A stretch of DNA of 64,000 nucleotides from Chamaecyparis obtusa (GCA_027943335.1 BSBK01002093.1:1352608-1416607), one strand, 5' to 3'; positions 12,334 to 24,479 are shown, counted from the stretch's first letter. Notes: generated by a model not told the origin, from the sequence alone. A program made the numbers and translations.

Positions 12334-13842
12334 GTGTGTGCATGGTTACCTTCATGTCCCACTATTTGCAACATTGATAAACCTAAAATGATATATCCTA
12401 AACCTTTGATGATGGTAAAAGGATATCCTCGGATAACAATTAAGGGTAAACCTAGAGATCCTTTGGATTTCTTTGATAACACTAATTCCGTTTCACATGC
12501 TTATCACACACAGAATAACCCTCAGCCTACTATTCTAGTTTCTTTACCTCCTTATCAACCTATGCTTCCTCAAGCACCTAGGTTTCCATCTACCTTTAAG
12601 GAGTATAACTTAGTTGACCAATTATGTGCTACTCCTACTAAGATATATTTATGGGAATTACTTCAAACTTCCCTGACATATCATGAGGCATTGCAAAAAG
12701 CTTTGTCTACTCTTCCTACTTCACCTCCTAATCAAGAAAACATTCATTCTATTTTGGATTGTATGCATATTATGCCTTTTGTACCTCCTATTGTGTTTTT
12801 CGATAATGATTTACCTTCTCTCGAGGTGCAGAATCAATATGATGCTCTTATGGTTGATGTCTCTATTAACCAGAGCATCATTCGAAGAACATTAATTGAT
12901 AATGGATCTAGGCTTAATGTTTGTAGCATGGATATGCTTAAGGAAATTAAGGCTGATCTCACCACTATTCAACTTGATAATGTTCCTATACGTGGATTTG
13001 ATAGTATTGCGAAGAGAACTTTGGGCATTATTACCTTACTTATTAAAGTTGGTCCAGTTATTCTAAATACTCCTATTCATGTTATGCCTTGACCTCTCAA
13101 TTATAACCTTTTTTTAGGAAGACCATGGTTGCATACTATGCATGAAGTTCCTTCTACTCTTCATCGCAAGGTTAGGTTCATCTATAACAACTTAATGTAT
13201 ACATTACATGCGGATGATGTGTTGAATCCTTGCCTAAATGAAGAATATACTAAAATCTCTGAGCCTCTTCAATCTAGTAAAGAGACTGAAAGATAACTGG
13301 AGATACAACAACCTAAGATTCAACAATAGGAAGCTCCATCTTCTTCTTTGACTGAGGATGATTGGGGGACATTGGATTTTAATCCTACTTTTATTGGATA
13401 ATATAAGGTCTCTGATTTGGAATTCATGAAGCAACAAAATGAAATTGAGAAAAAAGTCTTTATTCCTTCTTCGCTTTCTGAGGAACTAAAAAGTAATTTT
13501 GTTGCCACTTTGATTAATGAAACAATTGAAACTATAAAGCCTAATTATTATGATATTGTGACATATGTCGCTCCTTGAACTCCTTCTGATATAAATGATC
13601 AGTATGGTCCTGGTTATCATTTTCTTAAGAAATCAGGATTTAATGGGAAAGGATGTGGTAAATATGAACAACATATACAAGTACCTTTGGATAATGAATG
13701 TTATGATCATACATATGGATTAGGATTCAATCCTTATAGACAAGCATCCACTTTTCCTTTAATGTTAATCATATTTGTGGTGGATAGTAGAATTTGGTTA
13801 ACCCGCTTCTCATTGACCTTAATCAAGAACCTTCTTTGGATA
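12334..13842 (+). pseudogene. Element A gag tail, aspartic protease and G-patch-like region
   Basis: The first open stretch (to 13092) reads NLVDQLCATPTKIYLWELL, the usual lead-in to a Tat protease. The active site follows as LIDNGSRLNVCS near 12891 (family usual: Asp-Gly-Gly or similar) and the flap/end motif as LFLGRPWLH near 13108, after one stop at 13090. A Gly-rich segment GPGYHFLKKSGFNGKGCGKY near 13606 resembles the G-patch-like domain found after protease in these elements. Further stops (TAA, TAG, TGA) interrupt it. It ends where RT would be expected. Confidence 0.82.
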
Positions 13843-14154
13843 TTTTCCTGAAGATGAAGCCTTAATGGAATTTTTAGGGGTTTATGAAGACTTACCTAAG
13901 TTTCATCACAAATGATGGAAACCTTATTGGTTAAGTACCGATGCTTATTTTGGAGAACATGATAAACAGGATACTCTCCCTTTATTGAAGGATCCTCCGA
14001 TACAAAATTATTTTTTAATAACTAAAACTATTGATATTCAAATGGATGAAAACAACTCTGAAAGGATGATAAAGATTGGGAAATGTTTGAATCAGGATGA
14101 ACATGTTCTACTTCAATAGAATTCCCTGATGATAATATTCTAGATATTCAACAG
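13843..14154 (+). other. Junction where RT and first RNase H are missing
   Basis: Between the G-patch-like region and the plant RNase H only about 300 bp of acidic-coding, broken sequence is found. In a full Tat element about 1.5-2 kb of RT plus RNase H would lie here. No YVDD/YMDD-type motif is present in any frame that I read. Confidence 0.7.
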
Positions 14155-14655
14155 GATGATATTTGGGAATTATATTTTGATGGGTCTAAATGTAAGATAG
14201 GTTATGGTGTGGGTATTATCTTGATTTCCCCCATGAAAAAACCCATCCCTTTATCATACAAATTAACCTTTCCTTGTACTAATAACATTACAAAGTATGA
14301 AGCTCCTATAGCTGGCCTATGAGCAACTTCATCTCTTAATATCAAACATTTACAAATATATGGAGATTCACAATTAATTGTTGAACAGATTAAAGGAGGA
14401 TATCTGACTAAGAATGATAAAATGACACAATACAGAGATTTAGCTCTTGATGTTCTTTCACAATTCTCCTCTTATACGATTCAGACTTTACCTATGAAGG
14501 ATAATCGACATGCAGATGCCATGGCAAGTGTAGCTTCTTTGGTTTGTCTTGAGAATAATGCTGAAAATTTTAAATTTACTATACAAAATCTTAAAAGCCC
14601 TACAATTTCTAAAAAGATTACCTCTGATTGTTTCAATTTGCATTCGGAGGAATGA
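14155..14655 (+). pseudogene. Element A plant-type extra RNase H (aRNH)
   Basis: The reading DIWELYFDGSKCKIGYG starts near 14158, followed by FPCTNNITKYEA and LQIYGDSQLIVEQIKGGY, ending with NRHADAMASVAS near 14505. Asp (FDGS), Glu (KYEA), Asp (GDSQ) and Asp (ADA) occupy the places expected for RNase H catalytic residues. One TGA (probably from CGA) interrupts it near 14320. This second RNase H is a mark of the Tat lineage. Confidence 0.85.
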
Positions 14656-15912
14656 TATTCACATATTTTTCATTTTTTAAAGGATGGTATTTTTCCTAAA
14701 TCAGCAACAAGGAACACGCGTAATCGTATTAGGAAGCTTGTAGTGCGTTACATCATTTTAGGAGATACGCTTTACAAACGCTCTTATGAAGGATTATTAT
14801 TAAGATGTCTTAATTGAACTGAAATCCCCGTAGCTTTGGCATAAGCTCATTCTGGTTCTTGTGGGGGACATTTTGGTGGAAAATCCTTGGTTAATAAATT
14901 TCTCAGAATGGGATATTATTGGCAAATAATGAAAGAAGATTCTTTCATGTTTGTTAAGAAATGTCCTCAATGTCAACAACATAGAAATTTGATTCATGCT
15001 CCTACTCGTGAGCTTCGTAATCAAGTTTCTCCATGGCCTTTTAGTGTTTGGGGTTTTGACCTTATTGGAAAAATCTCACCAGCTTCTTCTCAAGGACATA
15101 CTTACATTCTAACTGCTACGGATTATTTCACGAAGTGGGTAGAAGTTGTCCCTCTTCGTTCAACAATGAAGAATGTTATTTGTGATTTCATCCTTAATAA
15201 TATCATAACAAGATTTGGTATTCCTTCAACGATAATTTCAGATAATGGTACCTCTTTTAAAAACAAAGAAGTTGCGAAATTCTTGAAGAAATATAGAATT
15301 CAACATAGATTTTCAACTCCTTATTATCCTCAATCTAATGGACAAGCTGAAGCATCAAACAAAATCATTGAACAAATTTTGAGAAAAATAGTTAGTAAGC
15401 ATGCGAAAGATTGGCATACTCAACTAGCCTATACTTTATGGGCTTACAGGACTAGTGTTCGTACTGCCACAAGTACTTCTCCTTACAACCTTGTCTATGG
15501 TACTGATGCTATTATGCCTTTGGAACTAGAAATACCTTCTCTACATGTTTCATTTCATGGGATAATTGATAAGGATACTTTTCGTGAACAACACTTACAA
15601 GAGCTAGAAATGTTGGATGAAGAACGAATACATGCATTAGAACATATAAAAGCTTATCATAAATCTCTTTAGAAACAATACAATCATAAGGTAATTGAAC
15701 GAACATTTGTGGTTGGTGATTTAGTCCTTTATGAGAATCAATGAAATGTGAATGCTTTACCGAGCGAAAAAGGAAAATTTAGCCCTAATTGGCTTGGACC
15801 TTTTGTTGTTATTGAAGACTTTGGTTCAGGTGCTTATAAACTTGCCGATATGGATGGTTTTTCTTTTAAGGAACCCATTAATATTATGCATCTCAAACAT
15901 TATTATCCTTAA
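14656..15912 (+). pseudogene. Element A integrase
   Basis: This is the integrase that would join element DNA to the genome. The N-terminal zinc region has HSGSCGGHFGG (about 14850) and CPQCQQH (about 14965). The longest open stretch, 14887-15672 (261 codons), carries the core: WGFDLIGKI (first Asp), ISDNGTSFKNKE (second Asp) and SNGQAEASNK (Glu). The C-terminal part has KFSPNWLGPFVV and ends MHLKHYYP at 15912, with no chromodomain. Stops at about 14816, 14840, 15670 and 15742 (TGA, TAA, TAG, TGA) break the ends. Confidence 0.93.
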
Positions 15913-16199
15913 TTTCATTTTCATTTTTTCCGTGTACATTTATGTATTCCTTATAAAGTTTGTTTTATAGGTCATGTAGTTCTAACAAAATTACATATTG
16001 AATATATTTATGCACTTTTCTTTCTTTCTATTAAGTTTTATATTGATGAAAGCATAGTAATCAAACATAGAACTAATTAGTAGAGAAAGTTTTTCATTCA
16101 TCAAAAGATTTTTTCAAGTTTGGATACATATGTGGCCAATGGCCCTATTTATCACTACGTCTATCACTACACTCTAATGGTCGATGGATCCTAGATCTC

Positions 16200-18470
16200 T
16201 CTGCCCTATGATAGGAAGATGAAGATTTGTGTGTCCATGTGTGGCTCCTCGATATTCTCATACCCTGTGGATGCTCTCAGGCACTCTATAACTTAGCTAT
16301 CAACTTCTCCTCCCTTTCTCTGGATAGCCTCAACTCTCGTTGGATGCATGCAAAGATGTCGACATGCCTGCTGAGATCTTTGTGCCCAATGGAAGAATCT
16401 TGCTCATCAGCTGGTAGTTGGTAGGATATAATTGTATCCTTGAGAATCTCAGATACAAAGATCCTCCACTCCGCTATGCTAGTTGTAGAATGAAATTACA
16501 TTTATCAGTCTAGTGTCTTTCTATCTCAAATCAAATCACATTTTCAATCAAATTTCATATTTCATACCTGGGTCTCCCTCATGGACATCACTAAAGTGTT
16601 TAGATGGTGGGGGCATAGAGTGACTACTCTCTCCATGCTCACCATATCTAGGTCTCAATAGTGGTGTCTCTGTGTGGGGATGTGGTGGACGTCATGATCT
16701 TAGTGGTGATGCATGAGTAATGTGTATATCTACACCAGTATCACCAGCTGGGGGCATGTTCTCTACTCTCTCTTCTCTCTCCTCCTCCATGGGATCTCCC
16801 TCAAAGATGTGCTCCTCCTCATCTCTAACATCCTCATCCTCCTTTATGGTACCACTATCCCAGTGTGTCCTCTTTGAAAATCCTGGATCACCTGTGGGAT
16901 AATCCTTAGGGAAGATGGGGTGGGTCCCCTGTAGACTACAGTACCTGATGTAATCCCTACTCATGCCTGAAAAGGTCATATCTGATGGTACCTCTATGTC
17001 CTCTGTCTCATCTGCATCACTATCCTCTATGTCTTCTATCGATGGTCAGCGCATGGCACCGGGTCTTTGATAGTACCTCATCAGATGTACATAGCGAGGT
17101 ACTGCTCTAGGGACTCCCTGTAACAGGCTGAACTACATCATCACCTGATCATAATAGTAAGAAATCACTATATGATTTTGATGACCCTCTAGTAGCTTTC
17201 ACCACTGTGAATATCTCATCTAGAATCATGTATCAAGCCACTCTGTCATCTGGTAGTAGGGTCTCCATATCACATCGATGCTCAGAATGTCATCTAGATG
17301 TACCCTCCAATAGAGGATATCTCCAAACTACCAAGCATCTCTCAGAGGATACACAAAGACTCACGGTGTACTCGCATCTACCATCACTGGAACTCCCTAT
17401 AGATGTGTACATGTGAAATGCTCAAACAACCAAATCTACAAGAGTGTGCATATCGACAAACTCTCCCTCTGATACCTCACTAGATGACCTAGTGCATGGT
17501 ATAGCTGGGCTAACATGCTGCGACAACATGAGAAAATGGTCCTCTCCCTCTCCATCCTTTGTATAAGATGTGTAAGAGGTGTAAAAAATATGGTACCATT
17601 TGAGTTGGGTAACACAACCAAGGATACTATGCAATGCATCACCCTCTGTACTAAAGGTGTAGGACCTAACAATATGGATGATAATAGAACCTGATTTGAC
17701 TGGGTCCACATTTGTGGAACCCATCCTATACAATACTCTACATCTGTATGAATATCCTCACAAGCACGTTGTGCTCTAGGTCTGACGGTCTCACCTCAGA
17801 CTAGGAGCCACATGATCCTATAGACATCCTCTAAGGTCACTATGATCTCTCCAGAGGGAAGATGGAAGGAGCATGTGTCCTCATCCCACCTCTCTATCAG
17901 AGTCGATAGCATGGCTTTATGTAGTCTAATCTACGGTAAGATTAATACCTAATATAGTCCCACATCCCTCAGTAACTACATCTCCTCATCCTCAAGCTTA
18001 GGCAGTCTCTCTAACCATGACTAACAACTCTCCAAAGGGATGCTCTCAGAGATGGACCAAGTCTTGCAAGAACAAACAAACACCATATTAGCTATCTGCA
18101 TCATCAAATCTGCAAATCTAATTGGACTAGGTCAAATTCAACCTCAGTTAGGTCAAGGATGACCTTACTGGGTCAAAGTTGACTTTCCTGGGTCAGGGAT
18201 GACCTTGTTGGGTCAAGATCGACCTCATCCCAGATCAGGTGAAAACCTTCTAGTCAATGTCGACTTTGTTGGGTCAAAGTCGACATAGATGGGTCAAGGT
18301 TGACCTAGAGGGGATAAAAGTCAACCTTGCCTATGAAAAATAGGTATTTGGAAAGTACAAAATCAAACAACAGCAAACTCACCTCAGGAAGTGACCGTCC
18401 AGTAGCCAGGCTGTGTCTCAGAAGCTCCATGCATGTCGCTCAAAGTTCCTCTCTCCTTGGCATCTTACTT
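16200..18470 (-). pseudogene. Antisense plant-mobile-domain (PMD) gene of element A, decayed
   Basis: The minus strand holds a decayed multi-exon gene. A start codon near 18463 lies about 60 bp below a TATA box (18521-18531). The PMD core reads LIERWDEDTCSFHLPSGE then TLEDVYRI (about 17900-17815), matching the ERW...FHLP.GE..ITLEDV signature. Downstream come ERERTIFSC-like sequence, an acidic tail (KEDEDVRDEEEHIFEG, about 16850-16800), a GT donor near 16567 and a last exon with coiled-coil sequence (RELRLSREREEKLIAKL). Many stops and shifts break it. It runs opposite to pol, between integrase and right LTR, just as in element B. Confidence 0.75.
18120..18345. repeat. Cluster of GGTCA/TGACC-type motifs next to the antisense PMD gene
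   Basis: About ten short motifs alternate here: GGTCAAGGATGACC, GGGTCAAAGTTGACTTT, GGTCAGGGATGACC, GGTCAAGATCGACC, GGTCAAAGTCGAC, GGTCAAGGTTGACC and others. Most are imperfect palindromes of 14 bp with GGTCA and TGACC (or CGACC) arms. Similar motifs recur inside both LTRs of the element (around 10690-10790, 11640-11705 and the right-copy equivalents). It lies in the 5' intronic part of the antisense gene. Confidence 0.8.
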
Positions 18471-18520
18471 CCTCTTTTTGAATCTACAAATGGTAAGAAT
18501 GGGTAAGTATCTCTCTTTTC

Positions 18521-18531
18521 CTTATTTATAG
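18521..18531 (-). promoter_or_regulatory. TATA box of the antisense PMD gene, element A
   Basis: On the minus strand it reads CTATAAATAAG, about 60 bp above the putative start codon of the PMD gene. Element B has a TATA box at the same relative place. Confidence 0.6.
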
Positions 18532-19040
18532 TTCAAATTAGGGTTTTATTAGGGTTTCTTTTAGGGTTTGCTCATGGAAAACTCAAATTTCCCTTATTAT
18601 GCATTTAGATAGACATTCACTCTTTTCATCATAACTTTAGTTCAATAACTCTATTTTCAGTACAGTTAGTGGTGTTGGAATTGTGATTCAGATACCTAAC
18701 TCCTTGAGCTAGTTTAGGAAGGTTAGGAATCCTTCTAATTTGTTTAGGAAAGGACTTTTCAACAAACTACATATCTAGTGTATAAAGTTTTTCTTATCAC
18801 CCTGTTTCACCATTCGGAAGTAGTAAGCCAAAACAAGGGGGGCATAAGGGGATTTATGCACTTCTCAATTGTTATATAGTAAGCTCTAGGTGATTTATGG
18901 ATTTTCATTAACCTTGTGTGTTGCAGGTTCTAATAGTTTTATGCAGGATCTCTACATTGAGGACTTGGCTATATCCTTTTTATTTACTATGATGTTTTCT
19001 TACTTTAGCTTGCATATTCACGTAGTGTCATATCTAAGCT

Positions 19041-19055
19041 AAAGTGGGGGCTAAA
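19041..19055 (+). promoter_or_regulatory. Polypurine tract of element A
   Basis: AAAGTGGGGGCTAAA stands directly before the TGTAT of the right LTR, the expected plus-strand primer site. Confidence 0.75.
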
Positions 19056-20670
19056 TGTATCATCTTAAAATGGAATCACTTCCATCTTAATAGGTTTAGC
19101 ACCCTCTTTTAGTACATTTATCATGATATACTTCCATTTAGGATGCATTCTACACTTGATTTCTTCATTCTAGGTGAAATTAGGGTTAGGATCCCGAGGA
19201 TTCTCCTTAATTTCCCTCTTCCATGGCTCTATTTTCTAGGTAGGACTTAGAAATAGGTCCTCCTAGACTTCATCATGATCATCATAGGATTTTGTGCCTC
19301 TCCCTGGCACTCTACCCTAGTTTGACATCATTTCTAGGTCTTTAGTCATCCCTGGGATCTCCTGTTTCTGATTCTGGTAGGACCTGGATCCCTGGGTCAA
19401 TGATGAGGTCATCCCTGACCTAGTTTAGGGTCAAGGTCTTCCTTGACCTAGGTTAGAGACGAGGTCATCTTTGACCTCCTTCAGGATTTGGTTCCCCTTT
19501 TCAAATTTGGTCCTGACGGGCCCCAAAATTAATGTCGGGCCTTCGGATCTGAGTGCGGAAAGGTTTTAATTCAAAATTCATTTAATTATTTTCCCTCCTT
19601 AGCTGGTTATTATGATTGGATCATAATTTGAGGTGAAATTTGAATTATGGGTCCTCACATTACTCTAGGAGCCTCACCTTGAAACCTCTATATAAGGATT
19701 CTCATTTGCATTCATTTGGACAACCAAGCAATTGCATAAGAAGAAATCACATCACAAGGAGATCAAGCAATTTCATGATCTAGCCATCAAGTGGAAGCAT
19801 AATTGATTCAAGCAAGCAAGTGATGGTGGAATGAAGATGCAAGGTTGCAAGAGGATGATATAGAAGATCAAGCCATTGTTGATATCAAGCATCTTTATGA
19901 ACACACCATTGTGAACACCTATTTGGAACAAGAGAGATCCTTTCTTCCTTGATCCACCATTGCCAACATTCAAGCATTCAAAGATACAATCATGGGGTAG
20001 CAATTATAGATTATGAGTTTGGTAGCAGTACTTTAGCTTTGGGGGCTTGGTATGCTTTCTTATCTAATTCAAATCTATGCATTGTTTCCTCATACATATT
20101 CATGCTAGGGTTTTAATCTAGAGGATTAGATCTTGGCATTACACTTTCAATATACACACACATTCTATTTCAATCGGCTATTTGTGGAGGTGGAGATCAC
20201 CAAAATGGGGGTTTGACTACGGAAAAACCCTATATAGCCACCCCAAAACACCATTTTCAGATATCTACAGTTGTTGTTTCAAGAATTGAAGTGCAGATCT
20301 GAGTACCCTTTTCAGAGAACTTCCAAGATCCACAAACAAAGTCAAAGTCGACCTTCAAAATCTTGAGGTAGTCTTTGACCTTTTATCTAGGTCAAAGACT
20401 ACTTGCTGTTAGAAAGATAAAAGTTTTCTGCGTTTTCTCTGTTTCAATTTTCTGGTCCGGAATCTGTTTGCAGAATCTTCCAAAATTGCGCATAGGCTTA
20501 AGAAAATAAGTATTTCAAGATCTGTTCCATTATGAGGTATGTATTTTATTTTATTTTATTTCAAGCATTTCCAGATTTACATTACTTATACAATTCCAAT
20601 TCAAAACATTACAAATGAATAGTAGGTGAATGATAGATGCATTGTTAAAGCTCCATTTTACCATTATTCA
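19056..20670 (+). repeat. Right (3') LTR of element A
   Basis: This 1615-bp direct copy of 10358-11971 is followed by the target duplication TCTAT at 20671-20675. The TATA box and the GGTCA-type motifs are conserved. Confidence 0.92.
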
Positions 20671-20675
20671 TCTAT

Positions 20676-21085
20676 AATAAAAAATTTATTTAATAATTTT
20701 GAAAAAGTCAATATATCTATTTTATTATTATTTCATTTTAGGGAAAATAAGTGTACAAATAAAATTATTATTTAAATTTTATCATTTTAAATGCATTGAA
20801 TTCTTGTGATTAAACTTTAGCACTATCAATCATGTGCCTTATTCAATTGTTAATTAAAAACTCAAATTTCAATTGTATTAATGTTTTGATGTTGTTTGAA
20901 TGACATTGAACATTATTATAGCCATCATAATCATCATGTATTATGAGTTGGCATGGTAAATTAATACGAATTTGATTATGCCTCCAATAGAATCATCTTC
21001 TTCAAAATTGCTTTGTTGACTTTTAAATTATGACTTTTTGAAGGAAAAAAGAATTACATAAAATATAATTATGCACTAAATATAC
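20676..21085. other. AT-rich intergenic stretch, no gene seen
   Basis: Low-GC DNA between two LTR elements, without coding motifs or recognisable repeat ends. Confidence 0.5.
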
Positions 21086-21090
21086 ATAAT

Positions 21091-21490
21091 TGTTAGAGTA
21101 ATAAGTTATTTTCTTATTAATTGAATCATATTGATTTTATTATTAAGTCACTTATTATCTCTTTCTACTTAAGTTATACTTTAGGCATATAATAATTAAT
21201 TACTTTATTAATAATTATCATGCAACCTAGGTTTTACCTTTTTAGGTTTTCAGATTCCTTTTATAAGGATTGATCTCCTCTTGTTTTCATAACTTTGTGA
21301 TAACTTTTGTAACAAATTATTCATTATTGAATTGCAACTTTTATTTTTGCACATCAAGAATGATTTCTCCTCTCTCGTGGATCAATGTGTTCAAGCCTCT
21401 GTAGCTTCTTACTTCTTCTCTCTCTTTCTGTGACAGGTGCTTGCATGCAGGTGTTCTTGGGAGTTGTGGGTTGTTTACTCATCAACTCCA
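21091..21490 (+). repeat. Left LTR of element C
   Basis: This 400-bp LTR has a TATA-like CCTTTTATAAGG near 21255, kept (as CCTTTTATAGGG) in the right copy. It ends CAACTCCA. Confidence 0.9.
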
Positions 21491-21493
21491 ATA

Positions 21494-21505
21494 TGGTATC
21501 AGAGC
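21494..21505 (+). promoter_or_regulatory. Primer-binding site of element C
   Basis: TGGTATCAGAGC is the standard 12-base match to plant initiator methionine tRNA, three bases after the left LTR. Confidence 0.92.
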
Positions 21506-23277
21506 TTTAGATCTGTTTGCCCCTATCCTCTTCTTGAGAGATTCAACCATGTTTGTCAGATCTGCATTTTTAAAGGGTTTTTTGTCAGATATGGGGGTCC
21601 TCTTTTTCTAATCATCTTTCCTTCAAACATACCTCATAGTTGCATTCACAATGTCTAAGAACCCCTAGATCCATATAAAATTTGTCCAATTTGGACAAAG
21701 TTGGAATCTATGGCAACTTTTTTTGCAACCGGCCCCGACACGGATCCTAAGGCACTTTGGGCCCAAACGGACCTCGCCATTGAGCTCACAGCACCAAAAA
21801 ACCCCAGATCCATATGAGGTATCTCCAATTTGGATGTTGTTGCATTTTGATGCAAATTTTTTTGCATGTTAGGCTGCATGACCTTGGCACACAAATTGAG
21901 GTAGAAATTATACCGCTCTAGTGCATAAATTGAGGCAAACATTGTACTATACTAGCATTTAAACCAAGGCACAAAATTTACTTATTGGCACACAAATTGA
22001 GAGAACAAAAATTGGCACACAAATTGAGGCAAACATTTATGCGGTATGGCATGCATCCTGAGGTGCACATGCAATTTTTTTTAAATTTTTTTTTCGTCAA
22101 ATTATTCCCATGGTGGCAGCAGCTTTAACCCCTGGTCATATGGCAACCAAGGGCCTAGTTTTTTAGCCCCCGACCAGATTTAAGCCTTGACAGCCATTTG
22201 GTCATCAAATTTAGGCATGTCAGTTGCTGAAGTTAGCATGCATCAACAAGGTTTTGACACCATTTTGGGCCCTCGGGAGCACTCGGTGGTTTTTTGCTCA
22301 TAGCTTGAATATATGGTGTTGAAATCGGGCAAACACGATATTGTCAAAAAGCTGGTTCCGAGCTCTATCTAGATTTGGAGGTTTGAATTTTTTATTTTTC
22401 TTTTTTGATAGTGTTTTTTACTATCAAATCCAGATGTTTAGTTTTGCACTCTGGGAGCTCTATCTTGCGCATCCGGACTTCTTTTTGGGAAAATGATATA
22501 TCATTGGAAAGCTTGTTCTGAGAGCTTTCTAGTGCTATGAGTTATTTTTTTAGATTCTGCTCCAGGTACATTTTATTCAATTTTTTGTATTTTTGCAATC
22601 TGGTGGATATATTGGATGTTTCAGGTCCTGGAATCTCTTCCCTTTGCGTGTTGGCTCGTCTTAGGCTGTTATTTTGTTTCAGCAACCTTCACTCTTCTTT
22701 GAGCAATGTATACTTCACTTTTGTAGCATTATTTTATGCACACACACTGAGATAAAGTATCATTCTATTGCATGTCTGGAATCTTGCACATGTTCATGCT
22801 CTATGTATTTGCACTCCATTATAAAGTGCTAGAGGGGTTGATGTTTGCCTTTGTTTTCCATCTACTTTTGTCATGTGAGCTTTCCTCCAACGACATTAGC
22901 CTCATGTATCTTTATTTGTGTTTGTACTCTCTCTGCACCTTCGATGTTCCTAGTATCATGCAGTTCATATTGGATGATCTTTTCAGTGTACCTATCATTA
23001 CTCCCTTGTCAGCATTATGGGGGGGTTTCTACTATTGGTTCTACTGCTTCCTTGGTTCGATAGTGTGAGCTATGTATTCAGTATTTGATTCTATGTACTA
23101 GGTGGATGCAGTGGCTGGGTACCTATGCATTTCGGTGAGATGGACCATTTACCATATGGACACTCTTTCTTTCCTATTTTTGAACGCACTCTTCCAGTTT
23201 TGATTGATCAGCTCTTTAGACTTTTGGCATTTTTATGCCATCTGTATTTTTGAGTTCAGGGGTTTGCTTTTGTTTGC

Positions 23278-23405
23278 CTCCTGATTTGAGTAGTGTCATT
23301 TGAGGGAACTTGTGTAGATTACAGTATTTTGTATCTTCGATTTCATTTGTTTACCTCTTGATTTGAGTAGTGTCATTTGAGGGAACTCATGCTAATTACA
23401 GTCTT
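23278..23405 (+). repeat. Short direct duplication inside element C
   Basis: The phrase TTGAGTAGTGTCATTTGAGG and the sequence around it occur twice, about 76 bp apart. It looks like a local tandem duplication in non-coding sequence. Confidence 0.7.
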
Positions 23406-23731
23406 CTCTACCTTGTCATATTTCAATGGAGGATCTTCAGATCATCAGTTACTTCTTGACAAAGTTTGCAGCTTCTTGCTTCAGTGATGTTGTACATGTT
23501 CATCTTTGTTCCTATTTTTTGGAACATTCCTAGTTTTGGAGGCTTCTTCAGTCCTTCAGACTAGTCTTTGTCTCTTTTTGGAGTAGAGTTTTTCCCATGT
23601 GGTTTTCTCTATTTATCCACTTTATAGAGACTCTCTTTTGTACTTGGGTACCTGATCAGGCCTTTGTTGTTGGGACCCATTTGCTTTCAGTAGTTTTTTC
23701 TGGGTTGTTAGCTTCTCCCAAAGTTCATCTT

Positions 23732-23740
23732 AAGGGGGGG
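23732..23740 (+). promoter_or_regulatory. Polypurine tract of element C
   Basis: AAGGGGGGG lies directly before the TGTTAG of the right LTR. Confidence 0.85.
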
Positions 23741-24141
23741 TGTTAGAGTAATAAGTTGTTTGCTTATTAATTGAATCATATTAATTTAATTATTAAGTCA
23801 CTTATTATCTCTTTCTACTTAAGCTAAACTTTAGGCATAAAATAATTAATTACTTTATTATTTATTATCATGCAACCTAGGTTTTACCTTTTTAGGTTTT
23901 CAAATCTCCTTTTATAGGGATTGATCTCCTCTTGTTTTCATAACTTTGTGATAACTTTTGTAACAAATTATTCATTATTGAATTGCAACTTTTGTTTTTG
24001 CACATCAAGAATGATTTCTCCTCTCTCGTGGATCAATGTGTTCAAGCCTCCATAGCTTCTTGCTTCTTCTCTCTCTTTCTGTGATAGTTGCTTGCATGCA
24101 GGTGTTCTTGGGAGCTATGGGTTGTTTACTCATCAAATCCA
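23741..24141 (+). repeat. Right LTR of element C
   Basis: This 401-bp direct copy of 21091-21490 is followed by the duplication ATAAT. Confidence 0.9.
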
Positions 24142-24479
24142 ATAATAATTATATATTTTCAAAGAGTGTTTCATAAATTTTGAAACATAATGCTATTATT
24201 TACTATCCTTAACTTTATAACTAGGCTTATTCTAACAACTCTATTGTCTTGCTCAATAAAAAAAATACTACCTCACAATCTCTATCTCCATTAAATACAC
24301 AAACTAGTTAACAACATGGATCAAATGCAATGACTAATAGTGATATTTTATAACACTTAATTCAAATATGAAGTGAAATCAACTTTCCAATGATCTTCTA
24401 AATCTTTGGAAATATCTTCTACTATTAATACTATAAATTTATTTTTTTGAGTTATATGCTCTTTGGGAAGGAGACAAGG

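Larger units (their letters stand above)
10358..20670 (+). mobile_element. Element A: Tat-like Ty3/Gypsy retrotransposon (TSD TCTAT), RT-less, with antisense PMD gene
   Basis: LTRs of 1614 and 1615 bp begin TGTAT and end TTATTCA, and a perfect 5-bp duplication TCTAT stands at 10353-10357 and 20671-20675. The plus strand of the interior holds a protease, a G-patch-like segment, a plant-type extra RNase H and an integrase. Most of gag and all of RT with its own RNase H are missing. Between integrase and right LTR lies a decayed PMD gene on the minus strand. The extra RNase H and lack of chromodomain point to the Tat lineage. LTR divergence is around 5% by eye. Confidence 0.92.
21091..24141 (+). 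mobile_element. Element C: LTR retrotransposon without coding capacity (TSD ATAAT)
   Basis: LTRs of 400 and 401 bp starting TGTTAGAGTAATAAG flank a 2250-bp interior, with a perfect duplication ATAAT at 21086-21090 and 24142-24146. The primer-binding site is TGGTATCAGAGC (21494-21505) and the polypurine tract AAGGGGGGG (23732-23740). The interior shows no gag, protease, RT or integrase motif in any frame; the short open frames there are hydrophobic by composition only. LTR start, length and tract resemble Copia elements, so this is probably a non-autonomous Copia relative. LTR divergence is about 5% by eye. Confidence 0.9.

Noticed and set aside
22537..23068. Hydrophobic open frames that look like membrane proteins
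   Set aside because: They lie in the T-rich interior of a non-coding LTR element; the texture follows from base composition.
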